Shown: one piece after another, positions 1 through 11,500 of the stretch
How positions within the stretch are numbered: the stretch's first letter is position 1
How the letters are laid out: the number at the start of each line of letters is the position of its first letter
Assembly (NCBI RefSeq): GCF_016650035.1
Contig: NZ_JAENWM010000011.1
Span: 1-63,249 of the forward strand
Source of the DNA: Clostridium sp.
Lineage (GTDB): Bacteria > Bacillota > Clostridia > Clostridiales > Clostridiaceae
DNA: 63,249 nucleotides
Direction of reading: 5' to 3'
Notes under the pieces: model-generated
The model's database searches: none
Told to the model about the DNA's origin: nothing
Seen by the model: the letters and a program-made list of their open reading frames with translations, nothing else
Program-made: the position numbers and the translations under genes

Positions 1-136
1 TCATATTTAAATCTACCTTTCTGATTATCAACACCCCATTTGTACAATCTTATGAGGTATATTCTACACTATATTTTTGTATGTTTGGGACATAATCAAA
101 AACGGTATACTAAGACATTATCATAAACGGATCATA
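1..136 (-). mobile_element. Terminal fragment of an insertion sequence (left copy)
   Basis: This segment is an exact reverse complement of 63113-63248. The likely element tip is TGATCCG, read on the minus strand from position 134, so the element runs leftwards out of the window. Inside the tip there are two copies of CCGTTTWTGATWATGTC spaced 25 bp apart, a layout typical of transposase-binding subterminal repeats. A minus-strand reading frame opens about 30 bases from the window edge (GTG at 34-32 or TTG at 31-29) and reads LIIRKVDLNM, like the N-terminus of some clostridial ISNCY/IS1202-type transposases. The family call is a guess. What is seen is the repeat and its internal structure. Confidence 0.6.
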
Positions 137-163
137 ATATTGTAATATTTACAACAAAAAAAC

Positions 164-191
164 TTGAATGTTTTTGTTTTTGATGTATAAT
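164..191 (+). promoter_or_regulatory. Sigma-A promoter for the flavodoxin gene
   Basis: TTGAAT at 164-169 and a perfect TATAAT at 186-191 are separated by 16 bp. The promoter lies just downstream of the IS fragment and about 50 bp before the flavodoxin start. Confidence 0.65.
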
Positions 192-241
192 TAAAGGGTA
201 TTAAAAACTATCTACTAATATATATTCGTGAGGTGATTGTA

Positions 242-667
242 ATTAAAAAATTAACAATAATTTATTGGAGTAATGGTGGAAATGTTGAAGTTTTGGCAAA
301 TCATATAGCCAAAGGAGCAAAAGAAGCAGGTGCAAAGGTACTAATTAAACTAGTTAGTGAAGCTACAGTGGAAGATGTAACTACTGCAGATGCAGTTGCT
401 TTTGGAAGCCCATCAATGGATAACAATAGGATTGAGCAACATGAAATGCAACCTTACATTGAGAAATTTAAATTAATTCCAGTTGGTAATAAAGTTACAG
501 GATTATTTGGATCTTATGGCTGGGATGATGGAGAGTTTATGACCAAATGGATAAGTTTAATGAAAGATTACCAATTTAATGTTATTCAAAGTTTAACTGT
601 AAATGAAGCGCCTACGAGTGAGCAATTAGTGCTAGCTGAGGAAATGGGAAGAAGTTTGGTTAAATAA
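242..667 (+). CDS. Flavodoxin, short-chain clostridial type (probable ATT start)
   Basis: This is an FMN-binding electron carrier of about 141 aa, similar in length to the 138-aa Clostridium flavodoxin. The N-terminal IIYWS strand leads into an FMN phosphate loop that reads SNGGNVE instead of the usual SGTGNTE. The aromatic FMN-binding loop FGSYGWDDGE is conserved. The gene sits directly upstream of PFOR, which reduces flavodoxin or ferredoxin, so it is a plausible partner. Start choice: the ribosome site AGGTGAT lies at 231-237, so the in-frame GTG at 233 falls inside it. The codon at normal spacing is ATT at 242, giving M-K-K-L-T-I-I-Y-W as in relatives. If ATT is not used, GTG 233 is the fallback. 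The function call is secure; the start is not. Confidence 0.9.
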   Translation: MKKLTIIYWSNGGNVEVLANHIAKGAKEAGAKVLIKLVSEATVEDVTTADAVAFGSPSMDNNRIEQHEMQPYIEKFKLIPVGNKVTGLFGSYGWDDGEFMTKWISLMKDYQFNVIQSLTVNEAPTSEQLVLAEEMGRSLVK

Positions 668-755
668 CATTTAATTATAAAAATGCTTGTGACTATGCAA
701 AGAAAAGATAATTTGTGAGTAAATTATCATTTACATAAGGTTATTTTTAATTTGG

Positions 756-830
756 ATAAAAGCTCTTTACATGGTCAAACTAAAAACTAAGCGTAAAAAA
801 TGACTCTATTAAGCTTTTATCTATTATAAT
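756..830 (+). promoter_or_regulatory. Inverted repeat and -10 box upstream of PFOR
   Basis: ATAAAAGCT at 756-764 is matched by AGCTTTTAT at 812-820. An inner GGTCA/TGAC pair could extend the foldback. A TATAAT box lies at 825-830, with only a weak -35 (ATGACT, about 19 bp upstream). This could be an operator or an mRNA foldback. No Rex-type TTGTTAA-N4-TTAACAA site was seen. Confidence 0.35.
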
Positions 831-857
831 ATTATTTAATGAAAGAAGGTATATTAA

Positions 858-4376
<3,519 letters not shown>

Positions 4377-4387
4377 TATTTAAAATT

Positions 4388-4440
4388 AAAATTTCAAAGG
4401 AAGATGGATTAAATTCCACCTTCCTTTGAAATTTTAGCTC
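4388..4440 (+). terminator. Rho-independent terminator after PFOR
   Basis: A long stem of about 16 bp pairs AAAATTTCAAAGGAAG (4388-4403) with CTTCCTTTGAAATTTT (4420-4435). Each arm begins or ends in an A/T run, so it could work in both directions. Confidence 0.85.
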
Positions 4441-4547
4441 ATAATAAAATTTAACAATAATTTAATAAAAAGAATTCGAAAAACACTATTAATATTGCAT
4501 GATTAAGGGTAGAATTATAACATACTCAATATAGGAGGTATTACATT

Positions 4548-4952
4548 ATGAATGAAGAGAAAAATGCATCTTGCGGATGCGGTTGTGGTTGTAATGAAGA
4601 GGAAACTGAAGTAGAAAACCAAGGTTGCGGATGTGGAAGCAATGAAAATGATGGTTGTGGATGCGGAGGTCATGAACATGACGATGAAGATTGTGGTTGT
4701 GGTTGTGGAGAAGGTGAAGCATTAACAGTAGATTTAGAAGATGAAAATGGTAATGTAATTCCATGTGAGGTAGTAGATGGATTTACTTATAAAGATAATG
4801 AATTTGCATTAGTTCAAAATCCTGAGGATGATTCAATTTATCTTTTCAAGGTAGTTGGAGATGCAGAAACAGGAGAACTCGTTATTCCTGAAGATGAAGA
4901 ATTTGCAGAAGTAACTGCATATTACGAAAAAATGATTAAAGAAGAAAAATAA
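4548..4952 (+). CDS. DUF1292 protein with a Cys-rich N-terminus
   Basis: The 134-aa acidic protein has two parts. Residues 1 to about 62 carry four Cys-Gly clusters (for example CGCGCGC and DCGCGCGE, eleven Cys in total) interspersed with Glu, Asp and a HEHDDED stretch, which suggests metal binding. Residues from about 63 to the end match DUF1292 (VDLEDENGNVIPCEVVDGF, then the YLFKVVGD and EEFAEVTAYYEK regions), a small Firmicute family of unknown function. The start ATG has a strong AGGAGG site 10 bp upstream. It stands alone between two terminators. DUF1292 proteins usually lack such a Cys-rich extension as far as I recall, so metal storage or sensing is inference only. Confidence 0.85.
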   Translation: MNEEKNASCGCGCGCNEEETEVENQGCGCGSNENDGCGCGGHEHDDEDCGCGCGEGEALTVDLEDENGNVIPCEVVDGFTYKDNEFALVQNPEDDSIYLFKVVGDAETGELVIPEDEEFAEVTAYYEKMIKEEK

Positions 4953-4958
4953 TCTTAT

Positions 4959-4990
4959 AAAAGAGTCGTTGCATATGCATCGGCTCTTTT
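4959..4990 (+). terminator. Rho-independent terminator
   Basis: AAAAGAGTCG (4959-4968) pairs with CGGCTCTTTT (4981-4990), with a further self-complementary GCATATGC in the loop. A TTTTTTT run follows shortly after. Confidence 0.8.
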
Positions 4991-5072
4991 TAAAGTTTTT
5001 TTAAAAAGCATTAATAGTAAGCTTATGGTAACAATAACAATATTAATATGTTTTTTTAAGAAAGGAGAACTT

Positions 5073-5717
5073 ATGAAAGAAAAATTAGCTATTTTTGATG
5101 TGGATTACACTTTAACAAAGAGGGAAACATTAGTAGAGTTTTATCTTTTTATGATGAAAAAAAATCGTAGACTAATAAAATATTTACCTAAAAGTATATT
5201 TTCATCTATATTTTACGCTTTTAAGATATATGATGCTTCAAAATTAAAGAAAATTTTTATAAGATTTATTGACGGTATAGAGGAAGAGGAAATGAAGAAA
5301 ATTGTCAGTGAATTTTATGAAACACGGTTAAGTAAAATATTGTATAAGGATGCTATTGATACCATTAAAAAAATGAAAGCACAGGGGTACAAGATCTATT
5401 TGATCTCAGCTTCTGCGGAATTCTATTTAAGTGAGCTCTATAATATAAAGGAAGTTGACAAGGTAATAGGGACTAGGTTTTTGACTGATAGTGGATTTCA
5501 TAGAAATGAAATCATTGGGAAAAATTGTAAAGGCGAGGAAAAAGTAATAAGATTAAAACAAGTATTAAAGGAAGAAAATATCCAGGTTGATTTTGAAAGT
5601 TCATATATGTATTCTGATTCTCTATCAGATCTTCCACTTTTCAACCTAGTTGGTCATCCTTATTTAATAAACTTTAAGAAAACACACGATAAAATAGAAA
5701 TTTTAAAGTGGAAATAA
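5073..5717 (+). CDS. HAD-superfamily phosphatase, subfamily IB (SerB-like)
   Basis: This is a cytoplasmic Mg2+-dependent phosphohydrolase of 214 aa. Motif I is FDVDYTLT (Asp nucleophile and Asp acid/base), motif II is ISAS, the motif III Lys is probably in GKNCKGEEK, and motif IV is YSDSLSDLPLF. A helical cap follows motif I, as in HAD-IB hydrolases related to phosphoserine phosphatase. The substrate cannot be read from sequence. The start is ATG 5073, preceded by AAAGGAG; an in-frame ATG at 5025 lacks a ribosome site. The next gene, an aminotransferase, is 32 bp downstream and may be cotranscribed. Confidence 0.88.
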   Translation: MKEKLAIFDVDYTLTKRETLVEFYLFMMKKNRRLIKYLPKSIFSSIFYAFKIYDASKLKKIFIRFIDGIEEEEMKKIVSEFYETRLSKILYKDAIDTIKKMKAQGYKIYLISASAEFYLSELYNIKEVDKVIGTRFLTDSGFHRNEIIGKNCKGEEKVIRLKQVLKEENIQVDFESSYMYSDSLSDLPLFNLVGHPYLINFKKTHDKIEILKWK

Positions 5718-5749
5718 AGAATTAATAAAGATACAAGGGGGATATATTT

Positions 5750-6631
5750 ATGGAGAAGTGTACAAATTCATATTTTTTATTCGGAGAGGAAATTAAAAAC
5801 AGTGGAGAATTTGACAGTTACTATAAGAGTGAAGGTAAAACCTTATATGAAGTTATACGAGTAAGTGATGGAATTCCTGTTTTTCTTATGGAACATCTAG
5901 ACAGGTTAGAAAATTCTGCGAACATTATGAGATATAGTCTCCATATTACAAGGGATGAAATTATAGATGGAATTATTAAATTAATAGATAAAAATAGTGC
6001 TCAAAACGAAAATTTAAAATTAATTATAAATTATGATCCAAGAGATGAGAAAAGTGGAAATAATACTTTCAGTGAAAGATTCTTAGCTTATTTTATTCCA
6101 CATGACTATCCGTCACTGGAACAATATGAAGAAGGTGTGAAAACCATTACATATCAGGTTGAACGTGAAAATCCAAATGCTAAAGTGATAAATAATAAAT
6201 TTAGAGAAAAGGTAGATCAAAAAATTAAAAGTGGAAAAGTATACGAGGCAATTCTTGTGGATAATCATGGCTTTATTACTGAAGGTAGTAAATCAAATAT
6301 TTTCATGATAAAAGGTTCTACTGTAGTAACTTCAAAGGGTTTAAAAGTGCTTCCGGGCATCACAAGACAATTTATTATAAAAGTTTGCAAAAATTTAAAT
6401 ATAGACTTTAGAGAAGACGATATTCACGAAAGTCATTTAAAGGGTTTAACAGGTTTGTTTATTTCAGGGACTTCACCAAAGGTATTACCAATAAAAAGTG
6501 TGGATGAGTTTTCTTTTAATTCATCAAAAAATTCTATTATAAATTCAATAATGGTGGGATTTGATGTTGAATTAAATCAAGATAAACAAAAATTTGTAAA
6601 GTTTCTTTATAATAGGACGATAAATAAATAA
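5750..6631 (+). CDS. Class IV aminotransferase (ADC lyase/BCAT-like)
   Basis: This is a PLP fold-type IV enzyme of 293 aa. Family marks are LYEVIRVSDGIPVFLMEHLDR near the N-terminus (substrate loop and helix), a region with candidate PLP lysines (K145 or K150), and the signature YEAILVDNHGFITEGSKSNIF followed by LPGITR. The family contains branched-chain aminotransferases, D-amino-acid transaminases and 4-amino-4-deoxychorismate lyase (PabC). The length and the motif TEGSKSNIF fit all three. No folate or branched-chain genes are next to it, so I do not assign a substrate. The ribosome site is AAGGGGG before ATG 5750. Confidence 0.85.
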   Translation: MEKCTNSYFLFGEEIKNSGEFDSYYKSEGKTLYEVIRVSDGIPVFLMEHLDRLENSANIMRYSLHITRDEIIDGIIKLIDKNSAQNENLKLIINYDPRDEKSGNNTFSERFLAYFIPHDYPSLEQYEEGVKTITYQVERENPNAKVINNKFREKVDQKIKSGKVYEAILVDNHGFITEGSKSNIFMIKGSTVVTSKGLKVLPGITRQFIIKVCKNLNIDFREDDIHESHLKGLTGLFISGTSPKVLPIKSVDEFSFNSSKNSIINSIMVGFDVELNQDKQKFVKFLYNRTINK

Positions 6632-6668
6632 AACATTTGGTATTATAAAGAAATATAAGGATAAATGA

Positions 6669-6677
6669 TGGTATAAT
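6669..6677 (+). promoter_or_regulatory. Extended -10 promoter of the chemotaxis operon
   Basis: TGGTATAAT is a perfect extended -10 (TGN-TATAAT), 26 bp before the fapA start. No good -35 is present, which is acceptable for an extended -10 promoter. It is the only promoter-like element seen at the head of the 6.7-17.2 kb operon. Confidence 0.5.
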
Positions 6678-6702
6678 TTCACTATAGAAAGAGGTGGTAT
6701 AA

Positions 6703-8655
6703 TTGGCAGGTAAAGTAGGCACTAAAAATTTTCAAGGAGTTAATGTTTCAGAGTGTTTGCAAAGTGCAAGTATTAGTTTAGGTGTACCAGTAGAAAAACT
6801 TAAATATTCAATTCTAGAGGAGAAAAATGGTTTTTTTAAGAAACATGCTGTGATTTCTATTGAGGATGTAGATTACTTAGAAAAAATAGAAATCCCTAGT
6901 GAAGAAACAAATGGAACTATAGAAGTTGTTCTTGGTGAAATTATTATAAAAAATCCTAAACAAGGTGGAAAACCAGCACTAATTTCTGCTACAAATAGTC
7001 TTACGATAATTCTAGATGGTGAAAAAGTAAACCTATATGCACCTGTATACGCGGAAAGTAATCTAGAAGTTTTACTTAAAGAAGATGAAGCTAAAAGGCA
7101 GATGGATTTAAGGACAAGTTTAGATAAGATGGAAGCTTATATTAGTATTATGTACGAACCTAATATTACTTATAAACTAAAAGATTTGAAGGCCGCAAGT
7201 TCAGTTGTATTAGAAACAGAAGTAAAAGAAGAGACTATGCCACCCAAATTCACCGCAGTTGAAATTGAAAACGAACTTATAAATCATAATATTAAATATG
7301 GTATTTTAAAAGCTGAAATTATAAAATGCTGCGAAGTTGAGATAATTTCTGAACTACTTATTGCAAAAGGAAAGAAGCCTATAATGAAAATAGATGATAG
7401 GTTTGAAATTAAGTATGATTTGGCACACAAAGAACTTTCTGAAAATCATGATACCAAACAAATTGTAGACTACAAGGCCATAGGAACCGTTAATGCAGTA
7501 GAAAAAGGACAAGTTTTAGCTATTCTTTATCCAGGAGCGGTTGGAGAAGATGGAATGGATATTATGGGTAAAATTGTAAAAACTAATAATGCAAAAAAAA
7601 TAGTATTAGCTGCTGGATCTGGAGCTGAAATGAAAGATGAATGCACAGTTGTAGCTAAAATTGAAGGTAGACCTTCAGTAAAAGGAAAAACTTTTTTTGT
7701 TTATAAAACCTATGAAGTAAATGGAGATGTGGAACTTAAAACTGGTAATGTTAAATTTTTAGGAGATATAATTATCCATGGCAGTGTACACGAAGGCATG
7801 AGCGTAGAAGCGGGTAATTCTATTTTAATTAAAGATAATGTAGCAGAAGCAATAATTATTGCTAATGGAGATATTGTAATACGTGGCAATATATTTCATT
7901 CAGCTATTTCTGCTGGTAAAGAAGATGTAATAACTCAAGAATATTTAAGCGATTTAATGAGCATGAAAAATGATTTAGAAAAAATAATAGCTTCAATAAG
8001 TCAATTGAAAGAAATGAACCTTTTAGAAAAGAATACTAGTGATGGTGAATTAATTAAAATTTTGCTTGAAACTAAATTTAAGAAACTTCCTAAAACATCA
8101 ATTAAGGTCCTTGAGAAAATATCACAGTCGGAAGGTGAAGAGGATCCATTAGTATTTATTATAAAACATAAAATACTTAATTTAGGACCTCTTAGTATAG
8201 AACACTATGAGGAATTAAATGATGCTGTGTCAATTATTGATAATAAAATCGTCACACTCTCAATAGATTTAACTCTTCCTGTGGATGTAGTTCTGGATTA
8301 TTGTCAAGATTCAATAATTAAGAGTTCAGGTAATGTAATTTTTAGTGGAAAAGGACAATACGTATCACAAATACATGCAAGTGATAGTGTGATATTTAAA
8401 AAAGATAAAAGTGTAGCCAGGGGTGGACTTATAAAAGCTGGGAAAGAAATTAAATGCAAAACAGTTGGTGGAAATGGGGGGGTATCAACTCAGCTTATTG
8501 TAGAAAACCATGGCCAAATATGGGCAGAAATTGCTTATTCAAATACTAGGTTTGTTATAGGAGCTAGAGAATACGTTTTAGATATTACTAGTAAAAATGT
8601 CCATGCTTATATAGATGATTCCGGAGAGCTAATTGTTGATAAATTACGATTATAG
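6703..8655 (+). CDS. fapA: FapA family protein (DUF342)
   Basis: The 650-aa protein has an N-terminal Jag-N/KhpB-N-like domain (about residues 1-50, QGVNVSECLQSASISLGV) and a FapA/DUF342 body made of beta-helix-like repeats (for example GDVELKTGNVKFLGDIIIHG and GNSILIKDNVAEAIIIANG). These are split by a helical stretch at about 405-530. FapA proteins are reported to influence flagellar assembly or polar localisation in Vibrio. In clostridia they are commonly found with chemotaxis genes. It starts at TTG 6703 behind AGAGGTGG. Position at the head of the che operon supports a motility role, but the biochemical function is not known. Confidence 0.85.
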   Translation: MAGKVGTKNFQGVNVSECLQSASISLGVPVEKLKYSILEEKNGFFKKHAVISIEDVDYLEKIEIPSEETNGTIEVVLGEIIIKNPKQGGKPALISATNSLTIILDGEKVNLYAPVYAESNLEVLLKEDEAKRQMDLRTSLDKMEAYISIMYEPNITYKLKDLKAASSVVLETEVKEETMPPKFTAVEIENELINHNIKYGILKAEIIKCCEVEIISELLIAKGKKPIMKIDDRFEIKYDLAHKELSENHDTKQIVDYKAIGTVNAVEKGQVLAILYPGAVGEDGMDIMGKIVKTNNAKKIVLAAGSGAEMKDECTVVAKIEGRPSVKGKTFFVYKTYEVNGDVELKTGNVKFLGDIIIHGSVHEGMSVEAGNSILIKDNVAEAIIIANGDIVIRGNIFHSAISAGKEDVITQEYLSDLMSMKNDLEKIIASISQLKEMNLLEKNTSDGELIKILLETKFKKLPKTSIKVLEKISQSEGEEDPLVFIIKHKILNLGPLSIEHYEELNDAVSIIDNKIVTLSIDLTLPVDVVLDYCQDSIIKSSGNVIFSGKGQYVSQIHASDSVIFKKDKSVARGGLIKAGKEIKCKTVGGNGGVSTQLIVENHGQIWAEIAYSNTRFVIGAREYVLDITSKNVHAYIDDSGELIVDKLRL

Positions 8656-8666
8656 GGGGAGCTAAT

Positions 8667-9149
8667 ATGGAGGACCAAGATATTAAAATCTTAATTTTTA
8701 GCGTAAATGATGAGTATTATGCTACTAATATTATGGAAGTAGAAAGAATACTAGGATACGAAAAATCGACTAAAATTCCAGATTCGCCAGCATTTGTTGA
8801 AGGTGTGATAAATTATGAGGGCAAAATTTTATCGGTTATATCAATATCAAAAAGATTCAATTTGCCTATAACAGAAACTTCAGAACAAACTAAGATAATA
8901 GTTGTGAAGCAAAACTATAGCAAAATAGGTATAATAGTTGATTTTGTTTCTGAAGTTAAGGATGTAAAGTGCAATAATGTAGAAGATTTACCAGAGATAA
9001 TTACTGGAATTTCAAAAAGATATATCAAAGGATTTATTAAAATTGATGGTAAAATAATTATATATTTAAATCTTTCAGGTATATTAACAGAACAAGAAAA
9101 AAATACAAATAATGTAAATAAGGTGTGGAGATGGAATATATTGAGATGA
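8667..9149 (+). CDS. cheW: CheW-like chemotaxis coupling protein
   Basis: A 160-aa single CheW domain: IKILIFSVNDEYYATNIMEVERI at the N-terminus, the loop IPDSPAFVEGVINYEGKILSVI, and a C-terminal GFIKIDGKIIIYLNLSGIL. CheW links chemoreceptors to CheA. This copy differs from the second CheW at 14508 and has a short extra C-terminal tail (residues about 143-160) which overlaps the cheD start. CheV-type proteins also start like this but have a receiver domain, which is absent here. The ribosome site GGGGAG precedes ATG 8667. It is the second gene of the operon. Confidence 0.9.
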   Translation: MEDQDIKILIFSVNDEYYATNIMEVERILGYEKSTKIPDSPAFVEGVINYEGKILSVISISKRFNLPITETSEQTKIIVVKQNYSKIGIIVDFVSEVKDVKCNNVEDLPEIITGISKRYIKGFIKIDGKIIIYLNLSGILTEQEKNTNNVNKVWRWNILR

Positions 9150-9619
9150 AAGTAGGGATTGCAGATCTAAATGTAGCATACTCTCCGGATAAACTAATAA
9201 CTGTGGGACTGGGATCTTGTGTTGGCATTGCAATTTATGATAAAGTACTAGCACTTGGAGGATTGGCACACATAATGCTTCCGGATAGTAATCAATTTAA
9301 CAAAGTAACCAATGAAATGAAATTTGCAGATTTAGCTATACCATTACTCGTCCAGGATATGATAAAAAAAGGAGCAAAGCTTAAAAATATGAGAGCTAAA
9401 ATAGCAGGTGGAGCTTCCATGTTTAATTTTGCGGATAAAAGTATAATAATGGACATTGGTAATAGAAATGGTATAGCTGTTAAAAATGCGCTTAAAGAAC
9501 TATCTATACCTATAATAGCAGAAGACATTGGCGGAAATAAGGGAAGAACTTTAATATTTGATACCGCTAGTGGAGTCCTGTCTATTAGAACTGTCGGTAT
9601 AGGTATCATTGAAATTTAG
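9131..9619 (+). CDS. cheD: CheD, chemoreceptor glutamine deamidase
   Basis: CheD deamidates glutamines in chemoreceptors and, in Bacillus-type systems, binds CheC and raises its CheY-P phosphatase activity. The protein is 162 aa from ATG 9131. Catalytic residues are visible as C30 in GLGSCVGIAIYD and H47 in LAHIMLPDS, plus the conserved KIAGGASMF-like stretch and the C-terminal RTLIFDTASG. The ribosome site is AGGTG at 9121-9125; an in-frame GTG at 9125 overlaps it and is less likely. The gene overlaps the end of cheW by 19 bp, suggesting coupling. CheC lies further down the same operon. Confidence 0.93.
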   Translation: MEYIEMKVGIADLNVAYSPDKLITVGLGSCVGIAIYDKVLALGGLAHIMLPDSNQFNKVTNEMKFADLAIPLLVQDMIKKGAKLKNMRAKIAGGASMFNFADKSIIMDIGNRNGIAVKNALKELSIPIIAEDIGGNKGRTLIFDTASGVLSIRTVGIGIIEI

Positions 9620-9651
9620 ATTTTATGCAAACAGCAATGGGGTGAAATATA

Positions 9652-10698
9652 TTGTTAAGAAAAATTAAAGTTATTGTAGTAGATGATTCAGCATTAATGA
9701 GAAAAATAATTTCTGATATGATCAATAGCGAGACAGAAATGGAAGTTATAGATACAGCAAGAAATGGAGAAGAACTGTTATCAAAAATCACCCTTGAAAA
9801 ACCGGATATAATAACTTTGGATATTGAAATGTCTAAAATGGATGGGATTGAAACCTTAGGGCAATTGCAAAAAAAAAATATTAACATACCAGTTATTATG
9901 CTTAGTAGTGTATCTAAAACTGGAACGGAACTCACTATGGAATGTCTACAGCTAGGAGCTTTTGATTTTATAGCCAAACCATCTGGGTCAATATCACTAG
10001 AATTTAATAAAGTTAAAAATGAACTGGTGCAAAAGATAAAATTGGCTTTTACTCGTAGGCAGGTTATAAACAAAGGAATTGAGAAAAAAAATAATTTAGC
10101 AATAGCACACACTACAAATACAGGAGCACACAGCATAGAGGCTATAGTTATTGCAGCTTCCACTGGTGGTCCCAAAGCATTATATAAAGTAATAACAGAA
10201 TTACCTAAAAATCTAGGGGTGCCAGTACTAGTAGTGCAACATATGCCAACAGGCTTTACAAAGGCGTTTGCGCAGCGACTTAATGTGAACAGTGAAATAA
10301 TGGTTGTAGAAGCACAAGATGGTGACACTGTAGAAAAAAATGTAGTATATATAGCTCCCGGTGGTTTTCACATGGAGATAGGGATTGACAAAAGGATACA
10401 TCTAAATACAGAACCTACCCTTTGGGGAGTTAGGCCCTGCGCAGATAAACTATTCTTATCTGCTACTAAAGTTTACGGACCTAGGTTATTAAGTGTTATA
10501 CTTACTGGAATGGGACGTGATGGAGCAAATGGAACCGTAGCGATTAAAGATAATGGAGGAATTACTATAGCAGAGCATAAGTCTACTTGCATCATTTATG
10601 GCATGCCAAAGGCAGCTTTTGAAACGGGTAAAGTGGATGAAATCATCCCACTTTCGGATATTGCTGAAAGAATTAGTGAAATTCTAGCAGGGAGATGA
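9652..10698 (+). CDS. cheB: CheB, receptor methylesterase response regulator
   Basis: CheB removes methyl groups from chemoreceptors when phosphorylated by CheA. The 348-aa protein has a receiver domain (residues 1-120) with acidic pair D11-D12, phospho-acceptor D57 in LDIEMSKMDG and K109. A linker and the methylesterase domain (about 160-348) follow, with the triad S170 (AASTGGP), H197 (VQHMP) and D290 (LTGMGRDG). All key residues are intact. It starts at TTG behind GGGGTG. CheR follows 7 bp downstream. Confidence 0.96.
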   Translation: MLRKIKVIVVDDSALMRKIISDMINSETEMEVIDTARNGEELLSKITLEKPDIITLDIEMSKMDGIETLGQLQKKNINIPVIMLSSVSKTGTELTMECLQLGAFDFIAKPSGSISLEFNKVKNELVQKIKLAFTRRQVINKGIEKKNNLAIAHTTNTGAHSIEAIVIAASTGGPKALYKVITELPKNLGVPVLVVQHMPTGFTKAFAQRLNVNSEIMVVEAQDGDTVEKNVVYIAPGGFHMEIGIDKRIHLNTEPTLWGVRPCADKLFLSATKVYGPRLLSVILTGMGRDGANGTVAIKDNGGITIAEHKSTCIIYGMPKAAFETGKVDEIIPLSDIAERISEILAGR

Positions 10699-10705
10699 GA
10701 TAGCA

Positions 10706-11470
10706 ATGGACTTAATATATTTTCAGCAATGGGTTTTAAAAGAATATAAGATAGATTTATCAGCATATAAATCTAATCAATTACATAGACGAATCCTAAG
10801 CTTAATGTCTAGAGTTGGAGTTAATTCTGTAGAGGAATATATTAATTTATTAAAGAGGGATCCTCTACAAAAGCAGAAATTCTTAGATTTCATCACAATA
10901 AACGTAACAGAATTTTTTAGAAATCCAGAAATATTTTCTGAATTTTCGAAAAAAATAGCATCTGAACTATCATATAGTTCAGGACTTAAGATTTGGAGTG
11001 CAGCATGTTCTGTTGGAGCTGAACCTTATTCGGTAGCTATGATTATGGATGATTTATATCCTAGAGCTAACCATAAAATTCTAGCTACAGACATAGATAG
11101 CACAATACTAGGAAAAGCTAATAATGGTGAATATGTTTATGCAGAAATTAAAAATGTACCAAGTGGATTTTTGGATAAATATTTTATAATTCAGGGAGAT
11201 AAATACTGTCTTAATTCTACAATTAAAAAAATGGTGGATTTTAAGAAGCATGATCTTATTTTAGACAAGTATGAGTGCAATTTTGATGTAATAGTGTGCC
11301 GAAACGTAGTTATTTATTTTAATGGAGACATTAAGGATAAAATATATAAAAAATTTAGTGAATCTCTGAAAAAAGGAGGATTACTGTTTGTAGGGGCTAC
11401 AGAAAGTATATATAATTATAAAGAGTATGGATTTGAAAAAGCATCTACATTTATTTATAAAAAAATATAA
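10706..11470 (+). CDS. cheR: CheR, chemoreceptor methyltransferase
   Basis: CheR methylates receptor glutamates using S-adenosylmethionine. The 254-aa protein has the N-terminal helical CheR-N domain with LHRRILSLMSRVG, then VTEFFRNPEIF, the SAM-binding loop IWSAACSVGAEPYS, the acidic loop ATDIDS, and CRNVVIYF near the C-terminal half. It lies directly after cheB, a pairing that balances adaptation. Confidence 0.95.
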   Translation: MDLIYFQQWVLKEYKIDLSAYKSNQLHRRILSLMSRVGVNSVEEYINLLKRDPLQKQKFLDFITINVTEFFRNPEIFSEFSKKIASELSYSSGLKIWSAACSVGAEPYSVAMIMDDLYPRANHKILATDIDSTILGKANNGEYVYAEIKNVPSGFLDKYFIIQGDKYCLNSTIKKMVDFKKHDLILDKYECNFDVIVCRNVVIYFNGDIKDKIYKKFSESLKKGGLLFVGATESIYNYKEYGFEKASTFIYKKI

Positions 11471-11500
11471 AAAGCATAACAATTAATGGGAGGGAAAAAA

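Noticed and set aside
4546-4764. His-rich minus-strand frame of 72 aa
   Set aside because: It is antisense to the Cys-Gly codons of the DUF1292 gene, which has a clear ribosome site and domain match.
9606-10328. 240-aa minus-strand frame
   Set aside because: Antisense to cheB, with no ribosome site and Ser/Ile/Cys-rich shadow composition.
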